This document shows positions 48,014 through 57,381 of a DNA stretch of 64,000 nt, one piece after another. Under the pieces are notes generated by a model. The model saw only the letters and a list, made by a program, of their open reading frames with translations. It had not been told where the DNA came from and did not search any database. This DNA is from Mesotaenium endlicherianum (taxonomy: Eukaryota; Streptophyta; Zygnematophyceae; Zygnematales; Mesotaeniaceae): positions 1 through 64,000 of the forward strand of contig WELA01000930.1 of assembly GCA_009602735.1 (NCBI GenBank). Direction: 5' to 3'. The first letter of the stretch is position 1, and each line of letters opens with the position of its first letter. Position numbers and translations under genes: made by a program.

Positions 48014-51000
48014 ATGCTACGGAATACCAGGTATCTTATATTACTATTCGCCGCTATACCCTTCTTTTTGCTATCGTCCTGCAAAAGTAAAGCTCCTCTT
48101 TTCAGCCGTCTGACCTCAGATCAAACGAATATTCATTTCAATAATCAGATCACTGAAACGGACTCGATCAATGTGCTTGATTTTGAAAATGTATATAACG
48201 GCGGTGGTGTAGGTGTGGGTGATTTCAACAACGATGGGCTACCCGATCTTTATTTTACAGGCAATCTCGTTTCCAATAAACTTTATCTGAACAAAGGGGG
48301 ATTCAAATTTGATGATATTACTGCGCAGGCAGGTGTAACAGGAGGTGGGAAATGGTGTCGTGGGGTTGCCGTAGTTGATATCAATAATGATGGTTGGATG
48401 GATATCTATGTGTGTGCTACGCTGAAAAAAAATCCAGCCTTGAGAGAAAGTTTGCTATATATCAATCAAGGGGTTGACAAAAAAGGAATACCCCATTTCA
48501 AAGAGATGGCAAAAGAATACGGGTTGGCCGATACCAGTCACAATACACAAGCTGCTTTTTTCGATTACGACAATGATGGAGATCTTGATGTGTACATTGC
48601 GACGAACGAAATCATCAAATACGATTATCCCAATCGATTCAGGCCTATTTTGAAAGACGGGAGCCATCCGAGTACTGATAAGTTGTATCGCAACGATTGG
48701 GATTCATCACTTGGGCACCCGGTATTCACCAATGTATCCAAAGGAGCAGGCATATTGATAGAAGGATATTCACATGCAGTAACGATTGCTGATATTAATA
48801 AAGATGGATGGAAAGATATCTATGTGACGAATGACTATCTGTCGAACGATTTGTTATGGATCAATAATCATGATGGCACATTTACAGAGAAACTTTCTAC
48901 CTATTTCAAACATACATCTGCCAATGCCATGGGGAATGATATTGTAGATATTAATAACGATGGGCTGGCAGATGTGATTACATTGGACATGAACCCGGAA
49001 GATAATTACCGGAAAAAAATGATGCTCAATCCCAATAGTTATCAAACTTATCAGAATAGCGACTATTTTGGCTACTCTTACCAGTATGTGCGTAATACGC
49101 TTCAGTTGAATCAAGGGCCAAGGGTACTGCAAAATGATACCATTGGAGATCCTGTATTCGGCGAGGTCTCTTTTTATGCAGGTATTGCTGAAACCGACTG
49201 GAGCTGGGCACCGGTGGTGGCAGATTTTGATAATGATGGCAACCGGGACATCATCATTACCAATGGCTTTCCAAAAGATGTCACGGATCATGACTTTGTA
49301 ACATTCCGCAATGAGTCTTATTCGATAGCAACAAAGAAGCAGCTGTTGGAACAAATACCTGCTGTGAAAATTCACAATTATGCATTTAAAAACAATGGGA
49401 ACCTTCATTTCACCAACGCATCCAGTGAATGGGGCATGAATACACCCAGTTTTTCAAATGGAGCGGTTTATGTTGACCTGGATAATGACGGTGATCTTGA
49501 TCTGGTAGTCAACAACATCAACGACGAAGCGATGGTGTATAAAAATAACAGCAGGGAAAGAGACAGTACCACCACCCGTTTCCTGAATATTCGTTTTGAT
49601 GGCACAGCGCAGAACAAAAACGGACTGGGTGTCTGGGCCGATATTTATTATGACCACGGGCAACACCAGGTATGGGAAAATACACCTTATAGGGGATACC
49701 TCTCATCTATGGATAACCGCATTCATTTTGGACTGGGAACTACTACTACGATCGATTCGGTTTGCATCACATGGCCGGATGGGAAAAAACAGCGACTAGA
49801 TCATGTGCGGGCGGATCAATGGTTGACAATAAAAGCATCAGATGCTCAAATGAATACATTACCCCCTCCTGCTTTATTAGCATCAGACGCGCTATTCAAA
49901 GAAGTGACGGGCTCGCTTGATATTCATTATCAACACGAAGAAAGAGATTTTATCGATTTTAATATTCAGAAACTGATACCGCATAAACTATCTGAATATG
50001 GTCCCGGTATGGCTGTTGGCGATGTTGATGGTAATGGATTAGATGATATTATAATAGGAGGATCTTTTGGGAACGCTACTCAGATATTGCTCCAACAACC
50101 CAATGGTAAGTTTGTACAAAAAAATATTCAATCTGATAAAGGCTTTGGAGCCAAACAATGGGAAGACCTTGGATTGTTGTTATTTGATGCCGATGGAGAT
50201 GGTGATCTGGACTTATATATTGCTGCGGGCGGCTTCGAGAATGAACACAATACACCTGTATATCAGGACAAACTGTATGTAAATGATGGTAAAGGAAACT
50301 TTACATTAGATACAGTAGCGCTCCCGAAAAATTTTACCAGCAAATTCTGTGTGCGTGCCATTGATTACGATAAAGACGGAGACCTTGATCTTTTCATCGC
50401 AGGACGTGTAGATCCCTGGAACTATCCCAAACCAGTTTCCAGTTTCATCTACCGTAACGATTCCAAAGACGGCCATATCAAGTTTACCGATATTACCCAA
50501 CAAGTAGCCAAAGACCTCACCAACATTGGCATGGTATGCGACGCAGTCTTTACCGATTTTGATAACGATGGTTGGCCCGACCTGGTGCTGGCAGGAGAGT
50601 GGATGCCGCTGACTTTCCTGAAAAATAACAAAGGAGTCTTTACCAATGTAACCGCTCAATCTGGTATCAGCAACCAATTAGGCTGGTGGAATACCATTGC
50701 AGCCGGTGATTTTGACAACGATGGCCGTATTGATTATGTTGTGGGCAACCTGGGACAAAACTCATTTTACCGTGCTTCTGATCAATACCCTGTTTCCATT
50801 TACGCCAAAGATTTTGACAACAATGGCAGCCTCGATGCTTTTCCATCATTGTACCTGCCGGCTACCATCACCGATCCAACGAAGAAAGAATTCCCCGCGC
50901 AGAACCGGGATGATGTGGTGAAGCAGATGATTAGTATGCGAACGAAATTTCAGAACTACAAATCATTTGCTACCGCTACTATGGACCAGTTGTTCACCAA

Positions 51001-51607
51001 AGAACAACTGCAGGGAGCATTGATACTACATGCCAACCAATTCAATTCCTGTTTTGTAAAAAATGAAGGTAATGGCCGTTTCAGCCTGCATCCTTTGCCG
51101 GCCCAGGCGCAATTCTCTGTGCTGAATGGCATGCTGGTAGAAGATTTCGACGGAGACGGCAACCTGGATGTTTTGATCAATGGCAACGATTATGGTACGG
51201 AGGTTTCCGTAGGGCGTTATGATGCTTTAAACGGCTTGCTGCTGAAAGGAAACGGCAAAGGAGATTTTGCGCCGATGTCTATTTTGCAGAGCGGCATTTT
51301 CATACCCGGCAACGGTAAAGCGTTGGCCAAACTGCGGTCAGCTTCCGGTAAATGCCTGGTAGCAGCCACGCAGAACAGGGGGCCTTTGAAAGTCTTTGAA
51401 GAAAAACAACCCGTTCGTTGCGTAGTACTGCAACCAAATGATGTGTTTGCTGTTATTCAATACAAAAACGGAAAAAAACAAAAACGGGAGATTGGTTACG
51501 GCGTTTCTTTCCTGTCGCAGTCAGCCAGGTTCCTGAATATTGAAGCCGGTGTGCAATCCGTTATTATTACAGACAATAGAGGGGCGTCGCGTTCGGTTCC
51601 TCTTTAA
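48014..51607 (+). CDS. FG-GAP/VCBS repeat lipoprotein with ASPIC/UnbV domain
   Basis: The 1197-residue protein has a lipoprotein signal (LLSSCKSK, Cys at about 23), then many FG-GAP repeats with calcium-binding cores, such as DFNNDGLPDLYF, DINNDGWMDIYV, DYDNDGDLDVYI and DADGDGDLDLYI. Around residues 525-610 lies an ASPIC/UnbV domain (LNIRFDGTAQNKNGLG, SSMDNRIHFGLG, ITWPDGKKQ), followed by a second repeat set. The fold is integrin-like beta-propellers on the outer surface. Proteins of this type commonly follow SusC-SusD in Bacteroidota; ligand and function are unknown. The next gene starts 10 bases after the stop, so the two are cotranscribed. Confidence 0.92.
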   Translation: MLRNTRYLILLFAAIPFFLLSSCKSKAPLFSRLTSDQTNIHFNNQITETDSINVLDFENVYNGGGVGVGDFNNDGLPDLYFTGNLVSNKLYLNKGGFKFDDITAQAGVTGGGKWCRGVAVVDINNDGWMDIYVCATLKKNPALRESLLYINQGVDKKGIPHFKEMAKEYGLADTSHNTQAAFFDYDNDGDLDVYIATNEIIKYDYPNRFRPILKDGSHPSTDKLYRNDWDSSLGHPVFTNVSKGAGILIEGYSHAVTIADINKDGWKDIYVTNDYLSNDLLWINNHDGTFTEKLSTYFKHTSANAMGNDIVDINNDGLADVITLDMNPEDNYRKKMMLNPNSYQTYQNSDYFGYSYQYVRNTLQLNQGPRVLQNDTIGDPVFGEVSFYAGIAETDWSWAPVVADFDNDGNRDIIITNGFPKDVTDHDFVTFRNESYSIATKKQLLEQIPAVKIHNYAFKNNGNLHFTNASSEWGMNTPSFSNGAVYVDLDNDGDLDLVVNNINDEAMVYKNNSRERDSTTTRFLNIRFDGTAQNKNGLGVWADIYYDHGQHQVWENTPYRGYLSSMDNRIHFGLGTTTTIDSVCITWPDGKKQRLDHVRADQWLTIKASDAQMNTLPPPALLASDALFKEVTGSLDIHYQHEERDFIDFNIQKLIPHKLSEYGPGMAVGDVDGNGLDDIIIGGSFGNATQILLQQPNGKFVQKNIQSDKGFGAKQWEDLGLLLFDADGDGDLDLYIAAGGFENEHNTPVYQDKLYVNDGKGNFTLDTVALPKNFTSKFCVRAIDYDKDGDLDLFIAGRVDPWNYPKPVSSFIYRNDSKDGHIKFTDITQQVAKDLTNIGMVCDAVFTDFDNDGWPDLVLAGEWMPLTFLKNNKGVFTNVTAQSGISNQLGWWNTIAAGDFDNDGRIDYVVGNLGQNSFYRASDQYPVSIYAKDFDNNGSLDAFPSLYLPATITDPTKKEFPAQNRDDVVKQMISMRTKFQNYKSFATATMDQLFTKEQLQGALILHANQFNSCFVKNEGNGRFSLHPLPAQAQFSVLNGMLVEDFDGDGNLDVLINGNDYGTEVSVGRYDALNGLLLKGNGKGDFAPMSILQSGIFIPGNGKALAKLRSASGKCLVAATQNRGPLKVFEEKQPVRCVVLQPNDVFAVIQYKNGKKQKREIGYGVSFLSQSARFLNIEAGVQSVIITDNRGASRSVPL

Positions 51608-51617
51608 TAAGCTGCTT

Positions 51618-52937
51618 ATGTCAAGAAAATTATTATTTCTATTCCTGATAACAAGCGTGTGCATTGCACTGGTAACTGCCTGCGGAAATAAATCCCAAAA
51701 ACCTATGGATGATGCCCAGGTAATGCACAACAGCCAGGATTTGCTTACGCAGATCATTATCTATGACGTGTTTACTCCTCCGGTGAGCAGCCGTATTTAT
51801 GTTTATTCTTCGTTGGCCGCCTATGAAGCCATCCGCTATGCAAAACCAGGGAATGCATCGCTGACTGCCCGTTTGCGTGGATTTAAGCCTATGCCTGAAC
51901 CGGAAAAAAACAAGAACTACAACTTCACGTTGGCGGCCACCAAAGCCTTTTTTACGGTGGTGCACAAAGTGGTGTTTTCACTGGATTCATTAAAGCATTT
52001 CGAAGAAACTACTTTCAACGATTTCAAAGACCGTATGGATGCAGATACGTATCAACGCTCTGTTGCTTTTGGTGAAGCGGTTGGTAAAGCAGTGTTGGAG
52101 AGGGCTAATGCAGACGGGTATATTAAGTCGAGAGGCAAACCCAAATTCCTCGGCAGCAATGCGCCGGGCAAATGGCGCCCAACGCCTCCTGATTATATGG
52201 ATGGCGTAGAATGGTGCTGGAATACCATGAAACCCCTGGTGCTGGACTCCGCTGCACAGTTCATGCCGCCCCGGCCTCCTGCATATAGCACAGATACCAA
52301 CAGCGCTTTCTTCAGGGCCAATAAAGAAGTGTATACGATTGGAAAGACGCTCACAGGCGAACAAAAGACCATTGCCAGGTATTGGGATGATAATCCTTTT
52401 GTAGTGGAACATTCCGGGCACATGATGTTCGGCAATAAAAAGATCACGCCTGCCGGCCACTGGATGGGCATTACAGCAATTGCAGCAAAACAATCGCATG
52501 CCGATGCTGTTAAAACAGCTAAGTCTTATGCGCTTACGGCCATTGCTTTGTATGATGCATTTATTTCGTGCTGGGATGAGAAATATCGCAGCAATGTGAT
52601 CCGGCCGGTTACCGTGATCAATGAATTCATCGACAGGAACTGGGTTCCGTTCCTGCAAACACCGCCCTTTCCGGAATATACCAGCGGGCACAGTACCATC
52701 ACTGCATCGGCGGCAACAGCGCTCACTGCTTTGTATGGCGATCATTTTGCTTTCCAGGATACCAGCGACTTGCATTACATAGGTATGCAACGTCATTTCA
52801 ATTCATTTCAGGATGCAGCGGCAGAAGCTTCTATCAGCCGTGTGTACGGAGGTATCCATTACCGTCATAGTGTAGACATTGGCGCCGAGTCCGGTAAAAA
52901 AGTAGGTGCTTTGGTAGTAGATAAACTGTTGAAATAA
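51618..52937 (+). CDS. Vanadium-dependent haloperoxidase-like (PAP2 superfamily) lipoprotein
   Basis: The 439-residue protein has a lipoprotein signal (ALVTACGNK, Cys about 22) and a mostly helical body. Three oxyanion-pocket motifs of the PAP2/vanadium haloperoxidase fold are visible: KYRSNVIRP (Lys and Arg), YTSGHST (Gly-His) and SRVYGGIHYRHSVD (Arg and catalytic His). The fold binds vanadate or phosphate; members are haloperoxidases or phosphatases, and the sequence does not decide which. The ATG at 51618 is chosen because it gives the signal peptide; earlier in-frame codons overlap the FG-GAP gene. FG-GAP and this gene commonly occur together after SusC-SusD. Confidence 0.9.
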   Translation: MSRKLLFLFLITSVCIALVTACGNKSQKPMDDAQVMHNSQDLLTQIIIYDVFTPPVSSRIYVYSSLAAYEAIRYAKPGNASLTARLRGFKPMPEPEKNKNYNFTLAATKAFFTVVHKVVFSLDSLKHFEETTFNDFKDRMDADTYQRSVAFGEAVGKAVLERANADGYIKSRGKPKFLGSNAPGKWRPTPPDYMDGVEWCWNTMKPLVLDSAAQFMPPRPPAYSTDTNSAFFRANKEVYTIGKTLTGEQKTIARYWDDNPFVVEHSGHMMFGNKKITPAGHWMGITAIAAKQSHADAVKTAKSYALTAIALYDAFISCWDEKYRSNVIRPVTVINEFIDRNWVPFLQTPPFPEYTSGHSTITASAATALTALYGDHFAFQDTSDLHYIGMQRHFNSFQDAAAEASISRVYGGIHYRHSVDIGAESGKKVGALVVDKLLK

Positions 52938-52945
52938 AACCGTCT

Positions 52946-53629
52946 TCAACCCCATTGAAAAGAAAAACCATTGGGCAAACCCAGTGATGTTTCTGACAAA
53001 CGCAGGTGTGTGAAATCAGGTATCACCAGCACAGCGCCTTCGGCCAGCAATCCTTTTTCGGCCGCAGCATTGCCGATGCCAATGGCATGCATACCGGCGG
53101 CAACCGCTGAACGGATACCACTCACGGCATCTTCAAAGACAAGACATTGAGCAGGAGACAGGTTCAACTGCTCAGCCATTTTCCGGTAAGGTTCAGGATC
53201 GGGTTTGCCTTTTGTTACATCATGCGCCGTAACAAAAGAAATAAATGATTGCTCCAGCCCATGCTTTTGCAACATCTGCACCATGCGGCTTTTGTGGGAA
53301 CTGGTCACTACCCCGGTGGTGATTTTTTGTTTGCGAAGGAACTGGATGAATGATACAACACCTGTAATGGCGGCCGGATTTATTTCATTGTTGAGCGCAT
53401 CGGCTGCATGCCTGATGGCTTGTTTGGTAGCTTCGGTAACATGAGGAAACAAAACCTGGATGGTCTCAGTACCTTTCCTGCCATGAATATGCATGCGCAC
53501 CAACTCATCTGTGAGCGCTACATTTTCCCTGGCAGCCCATCGGTGCCAGAATTTTTCAATTTCCGGGTTGGAATCAATGATCACTCCGTCGAGATCGAAA
53601 ATGACTGCTTTGATAATAGGGGCCGACAT
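52946..53629 (-). CDS. HAD-IA phosphatase/phosphoglucomutase-like
   Basis: The 227-residue protein has HAD motifs IFDLDGVIIDSNPEIE (about 10-25), VVTSSHKSRM (motif II), the Lys in KGKPDPEPY (motif III) and VFEDAVSGI (motif IV), with a helical cap. It resembles the beta-phosphoglucomutase/phosphatase group; the cap sequence does not decide the substrate. Sugar phosphates are likely given the neighbours. It lies 19 bases downstream of the NUDIX-type regulator gene and shares its orientation, so the two are probably cotranscribed. It is convergent with the haloperoxidase-like gene, with only eight bases between. Confidence 0.86.
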   Translation of the reverse strand: MSAPIIKAVIFDLDGVIIDSNPEIEKFWHRWAARENVALTDELVRMHIHGRKGTETIQVLFPHVTEATKQAIRHAADALNNEINPAAITGVVSFIQFLRKQKITTGVVTSSHKSRMVQMLQKHGLEQSFISFVTAHDVTKGKPDPEPYRKMAEQLNLSPAQCLVFEDAVSGIRSAVAAGMHAIGIGNAAAEKGLLAEGAVLVIPDFTHLRLSETSLGLPNGFSFQWG

Positions 53630-53648
53630 ACTTTGTTTTTAGTTCGCT

Positions 53649-54422
53649 TCACCATCCACCCTGCAATCCTTCCAGCAGGGCTTGTTGGTATTTACGCAAA
53701 TTGAATGAATAAAGATAGGGCGCTTTGTGAGCGCCGCCCTTTCGTGTTTCTTTCAACCTTCGCAGGATGCCATAGCTGTTCATGCGCCGCTGAAAATTTC
53801 TACGATCGAGTTTTTTACCAAGGATGGTTTCGTACAGGGTTTGCAATTCAGGCATGGTAAACTTATCAGGTAACAAGTTATAACCGATGGGCTGGTAGTT
53901 CAATTGCTGGCGCAGTGTCTCCAATGCTTTGTCCAGGATTTGCCTGTGATCCATGAACAGGTTACCGATGTCGTGGAGATGCTGCCACTCACAGGCAACA
54001 GAAGTATTGTCGGGCATAGGCGTTACGTGCGAAAATTCAACCAGTGCATAAAAACCCACGGTAATGAAACGGTTCAGCAACCAATGGTCTTTTTCAGCCT
54101 GTATACCCAATTTTTTTAGCCTGTTTGAATGGTATTTCCGGTCCGACCTGGCAGGGTCGCCGAACACATGAAATTGTTGCAGGAAAATATCATTGATACC
54201 GGTGCGTTCCTGTAATACCCTTGTTGCGGCAGCCTCCAGCGCTTCATCCTTATAAACAAATCCTCCCGGAAGGGCCCAATGATCGGTATGCTCCATTTTG
54301 AGCAGCAATACTTTCAACTGGTTATCGTGAAAACCAAAGATCACACAGTCCAGCGAAAGGCCCGGGTGGAACAATTTTCCACCTTTTTCCATAAACTCAC
54401 GAATGTTCTTTAGTGTTCGCAT
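53649..54422 (-). CDS. NUDIX-domain transcriptional regulator (NrtR/AraR-like)
   Basis: The 257-residue protein has a NUDIX domain (about 20-165) and a C-terminal winged-helix domain (about 185-250; FTMPELQTLYETILGKK, RRNFQRRMNSYGIL). The NUDIX box at 54-76 keeps Gly, the first Glu and Arg68 but has Val at 69 and Arg at 73 where catalytic Glu residues belong, so hydrolysis is unlikely. This is the pattern of NrtR-type repressors, which in Bacteroides include the arabinose regulator AraR. The domain probably binds a sugar or nucleotide-sugar ligand. It is divergent from a GH3 gene; a perfect palindrome lies between them (54458-54471). Confidence 0.88.
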   Translation of the reverse strand: MRTLKNIREFMEKGGKLFHPGLSLDCVIFGFHDNQLKVLLLKMEHTDHWALPGGFVYKDEALEAAATRVLQERTGINDIFLQQFHVFGDPARSDRKYHSNRLKKLGIQAEKDHWLLNRFITVGFYALVEFSHVTPMPDNTSVACEWQHLHDIGNLFMDHRQILDKALETLRQQLNYQPIGYNLLPDKFTMPELQTLYETILGKKLDRRNFQRRMNSYGILRRLKETRKGGAHKAPYLYSFNLRKYQQALLEGLQGGW

Positions 54423-54457
54423 ACCACACCGAAAATAAGCGAAACCTTCCTGCCAAA

Positions 54458-54471
54458 CAATTTTGAAATTG
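54458..54471. promoter_or_regulatory. Palindrome, candidate operator of the NUDIX-type regulator
   Basis: CAATTT-TG-AAATTG is a perfect 6+2+6 inverted repeat. It sits in the 101-bp region between the regulator gene and GH3, the place where NrtR-type regulators bind AT-rich palindromes. Confidence 0.45.
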
Positions 54472-54523
54472 GATCAGAAATGATTATCATTGTGTCATAA
54501 CGACGCATTGAAAAACTAACCCC

Positions 54524-56431
54524 ATGAAACAGCTTGCCATTTCTACGCGGTTCAGGTGGTGGATTGCTGCACCCCTGCTGCTGGTTTCCTTTTGCTGGAA
54601 ACCCATTATTACCCAAGCCCAGCCTGCTTTCCGAGACTTGAACAAGAACGGGAAAATGGATGTGTATGAAGACAAAACGCAGCCTGTCGAAGCGCGCGTG
54701 AACAACCTGCTTTCACAGATGACACTGGAAGAAAAAGCAGGTATGCTATTCATCAATGGTGCAAGGATCAACGACGACGGCTCCCTGGAGGAGAAGCCGG
54801 CGAAAGGCATGTTTGCTTTTGCGCCCACTGCTCCCAAACTGATGCGGGAAAAATTAATGAACCATTTCAACCTCTGGCAGGTGCCGGGTATCCACGCACT
54901 GGCCACCTGGTACAACAATGTACAGCGCCTGGCAGAAAGTACGCGACTGGGAATACCGGTGACCATCGCTTCCGATCCGAGGCATGCCTTCAGCAGCAGC
55001 ATTTTTGCGATGGCAGCTAATGGGTTCTCGCTTTGGTGTGAACCATTAGGCTTTGCCGCCATCGGCGATGAAGCATTCACCAGGAAGTTTGCAGATGTGG
55101 TAAGACAGGAATATATTGCTGTGGGTATACGCGAAGCGTTGCATCCGATGGCCGACCTGTCTACCGAACCACGCTGGCCACGCATCAGCGGTACGTTTGG
55201 AGAAGACGCACAGCTCTCCGCAAAAATGACCTATGCTTATGTAGAAGGACTGCAAGGCGCTAAACTCGGTAGCACCAGTGTGGCGGCCATGACCAAACAT
55301 TTTTCCGGCGGTGGTCCTCAGAAAGAAGGACTCGACCCTCATTTTGCATTCCAGAAAGGACAGGTTTATCCCGGCAAGAATTTCAATTATCACCTGATCC
55401 CATTCGAAGCCGCTTTCAAAGCCCATACGGCCGCTATCATGCCTTATTATGGCGTACCGATGAACCAGACCGATGAGAATGTAGGATTCTCTTATAATAA
55501 AGCGATCATTACCGGCTTGTTACGCAATAAGTATCATTACGATGGAGTGGTATGTACCGATTGGGGCCTGGTCACAGATGCGCATATGGGATCTTATGTG
55601 TGGCCGGCACGTGCCTGGGGTGTTGAAAATTTATCCGCAGAAGAAAGGGTATTGAAGATCATCAATGCCGGCGTAGACCAGTTCGGTGGAGAAAACCTGC
55701 CGGAGATCGTTATTCAACTGGTGAAAGAAGGTAAGCTCAAAGAAAGCCGGATCGATGTTTCTGTAAAGAGATTATTACGACAGAAATTCGAACTGGGACT
55801 TTTTGACAATCCTTATGTAGATGTGGAGAAAGCCACACAGATCGTAGGAAAAGAGGCTTTCCGCAAACTCGGCGATGAATCCCAGCGCAGGTCCATGATC
55901 TTATTGAAGAATCAATCGAATACCCTTCCTTTAACAGCAGGAAAGCTGAAAATCTATGTGGAGCACATCGACCCCAAAGTAGCTGCGGAATATGGTACAG
56001 TGGTAGAAAAACCTGAACAGGCCGATCTGGCGATCATCCGGCTGAATACACCCTGGGTACCAGCCGACACTGCCAATTTCCTGGCCAAAATGTTCCATCA
56101 TGGCGATCTCGATTTCAAAGGAGCGGTGAAAGATAATATCCTTCATTTGCTGAATACAGTGCCTACGATCGTGGATATTTTTCTCGACCGCCCGGCCGTG
56201 ATACCGGAAATCAGCGCCAAGGCCAAAGGACTGCTGGCAGATTTCGGTGCAAGTGACGCCGCAGTTCTCGATGTGGTCTTTGGTAAATACCACCCGGGTG
56301 GTAAACTGCCTTTTGAACTGCCTTCTTCCATGGAAGCTGTTCGTAATCAGAAAGAAGACCTGCCCCATGACTCCAAGGATCCATTGTATCCTTTCGGGTT
56401 TGGATTACATTATTCATCCTTAAAAAAATAA
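54524..56431 (+). CDS. Secreted glycoside hydrolase family 3 enzyme
   Basis: The 635-residue protein has a signal peptide (about 1-32), a short calcium-loop-like DLNKNGKMDVYED (38-50), and then the GH3 barrel with LSQMTLEEKAGML, SDPRHAF, TKHFSGGG and the nucleophile Asp in VVCTDWG (about 346). An alpha/beta sandwich domain follows and holds FELPSSMEAVRNQKEDLPHD near the C-terminus. GH3 enzymes remove terminal beta-linked glucose, xylose or related sugars. The acid/base residue cannot be fixed from sequence. It starts 101 bases from the divergent regulator gene, and the isomerase gene follows after one base, so both are in one operon. Confidence 0.93.
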   Translation: MKQLAISTRFRWWIAAPLLLVSFCWKPIITQAQPAFRDLNKNGKMDVYEDKTQPVEARVNNLLSQMTLEEKAGMLFINGARINDDGSLEEKPAKGMFAFAPTAPKLMREKLMNHFNLWQVPGIHALATWYNNVQRLAESTRLGIPVTIASDPRHAFSSSIFAMAANGFSLWCEPLGFAAIGDEAFTRKFADVVRQEYIAVGIREALHPMADLSTEPRWPRISGTFGEDAQLSAKMTYAYVEGLQGAKLGSTSVAAMTKHFSGGGPQKEGLDPHFAFQKGQVYPGKNFNYHLIPFEAAFKAHTAAIMPYYGVPMNQTDENVGFSYNKAIITGLLRNKYHYDGVVCTDWGLVTDAHMGSYVWPARAWGVENLSAEERVLKIINAGVDQFGGENLPEIVIQLVKEGKLKESRIDVSVKRLLRQKFELGLFDNPYVDVEKATQIVGKEAFRKLGDESQRRSMILLKNQSNTLPLTAGKLKIYVEHIDPKVAAEYGTVVEKPEQADLAIIRLNTPWVPADTANFLAKMFHHGDLDFKGAVKDNILHLLNTVPTIVDIFLDRPAVIPEISAKAKGLLADFGASDAAVLDVVFGKYHPGGKLPFELPSSMEAVRNQKEDLPHDSKDPLYPFGFGLHYSSLKK

Positions 56432-56432
56432 T

Positions 56433-57356
56433 ATGCACAACAGAAGATCCTTCCTCAAACAAACATCTGCGTTGGCGCTTGGCAGCCTGCTGCTGAACAA
56501 GGAAATGCTGGCCGCAGATTTCAAGAAAAAATATCCTGGTATAGGCCTGCAATTGTTCACACTTTTTGGTGTGATAGACCAGGATGTGCCCGGCAGCTTG
56601 CAAAAAATAGCCGATACCGGTTATAAAGAAATTGAATCGGCATTCAGCAGAAAGGGCGGGTATTATGGAATGAAGCCCAAAGAGTTTGCTGCCATGCTTA
56701 AAGACAAAGGCATGAACTGGCGGTCACATCATGTGCTGGGCGCTCCTTTTAAAATGCCGCCCGGCGCCAAAATGCCAACAGGTGCCGATGGCAAACCCAT
56801 CACCATACCACCAATGAGGAACCTGCGCGACAATTACCAGGAATTGGTAGATGAAGTTGCAGAAGGCGGAGCTACTTACCTGGTATGTGCGAGCACACCG
56901 TTTGAAACAACAGAAGAACTCAAAACTTCCATAGAAGTATTGAATAAAACATCAGAGGCAGCCCAAAAAGCCGGCTTGCTGTTTGCTTACCATAACCACG
57001 ACAGGGAATTCAAAGACCATAACGGTGTGATTCCTTATGACCTGTTGTTATCAGAAACCGATGCCGATAAAATGAAGATGGAATTGGACCTGGCCTGGAC
57101 CATCAAGGCAGGAAAAGATCCGGTAGAAATGTTCAAACAACATCCTGGCCGCTTCCATTTATGGCATGTGAAAGACCTCGATGCAACGCATGAACACATA
57201 CTAGAAGTAGGAACAGGTTCCATCGATTTCAAGCGCATTTTTGCACATGCGCATACATCCGGTATGAAATATTTCTTCGTAGAACAGGATGGGGCGCCGA
57301 AGCCTTTTGAGAACATCGCTACCAGCTATCGTAATATTCATCAGCTGTTGCAATAA
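56433..57356 (+). CDS. Sugar phosphate isomerase/epimerase-like TIM-barrel protein, exported
   Basis: The 307-residue protein is a xylose-isomerase-like TIM barrel: GLQLFTLFG at the first strand, YKEIESA, LLFAYHNHDREF, MELDLAWT, FHLWHVKDLD and FVEQDG carry the metal-ligand strands (Glu, Asp, His, Glu). The N-terminus RRSFLKQTSALALGSLLL looks like a twin-arginine signal, so it may act outside the cytosol. Such proteins often lie with Gfo/Idh dehydrogenases in 3-keto or other oxidative sugar pathways; the exact reaction is unknown. The gene starts one base after GH3. Its last codons and stop overlap the left arm of a perfect 16-bp inverted repeat. Confidence 0.87.
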   Translation: MHNRRSFLKQTSALALGSLLLNKEMLAADFKKKYPGIGLQLFTLFGVIDQDVPGSLQKIADTGYKEIESAFSRKGGYYGMKPKEFAAMLKDKGMNWRSHHVLGAPFKMPPGAKMPTGADGKPITIPPMRNLRDNYQELVDEVAEGGATYLVCASTPFETTEELKTSIEVLNKTSEAAQKAGLLFAYHNHDREFKDHNGVIPYDLLLSETDADKMKMELDLAWTIKAGKDPVEMFKQHPGRFHLWHVKDLDATHEHILEVGTGSIDFKRIFAHAHTSGMKYFFVEQDGAPKPFENIATSYRNIHQLLQ

Positions 57357-57373
57357 ACAACAGCTGATGAATA
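57335..57373. terminator. Perfect 16-bp inverted repeat between convergent genes, atypical terminator
   Basis: TATTCATCAGCTGTTG (57335-57350) is matched exactly by the reverse complement of 57358-57373, with a CAATAAA loop that contains the isomerase stop codon (57354-57356). No T run follows on either strand. It lies between convergent genes and may act as a stem-only terminator or mRNA end. Confidence 0.65.
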
Positions 57374-57381
57374 GGTATGCA

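Noticed and set aside
53649-54422. Active NUDIX pyrophosphatase
   Set aside because: Two of the conserved catalytic Glu of the NUDIX box are replaced, and a DNA-binding domain is fused.
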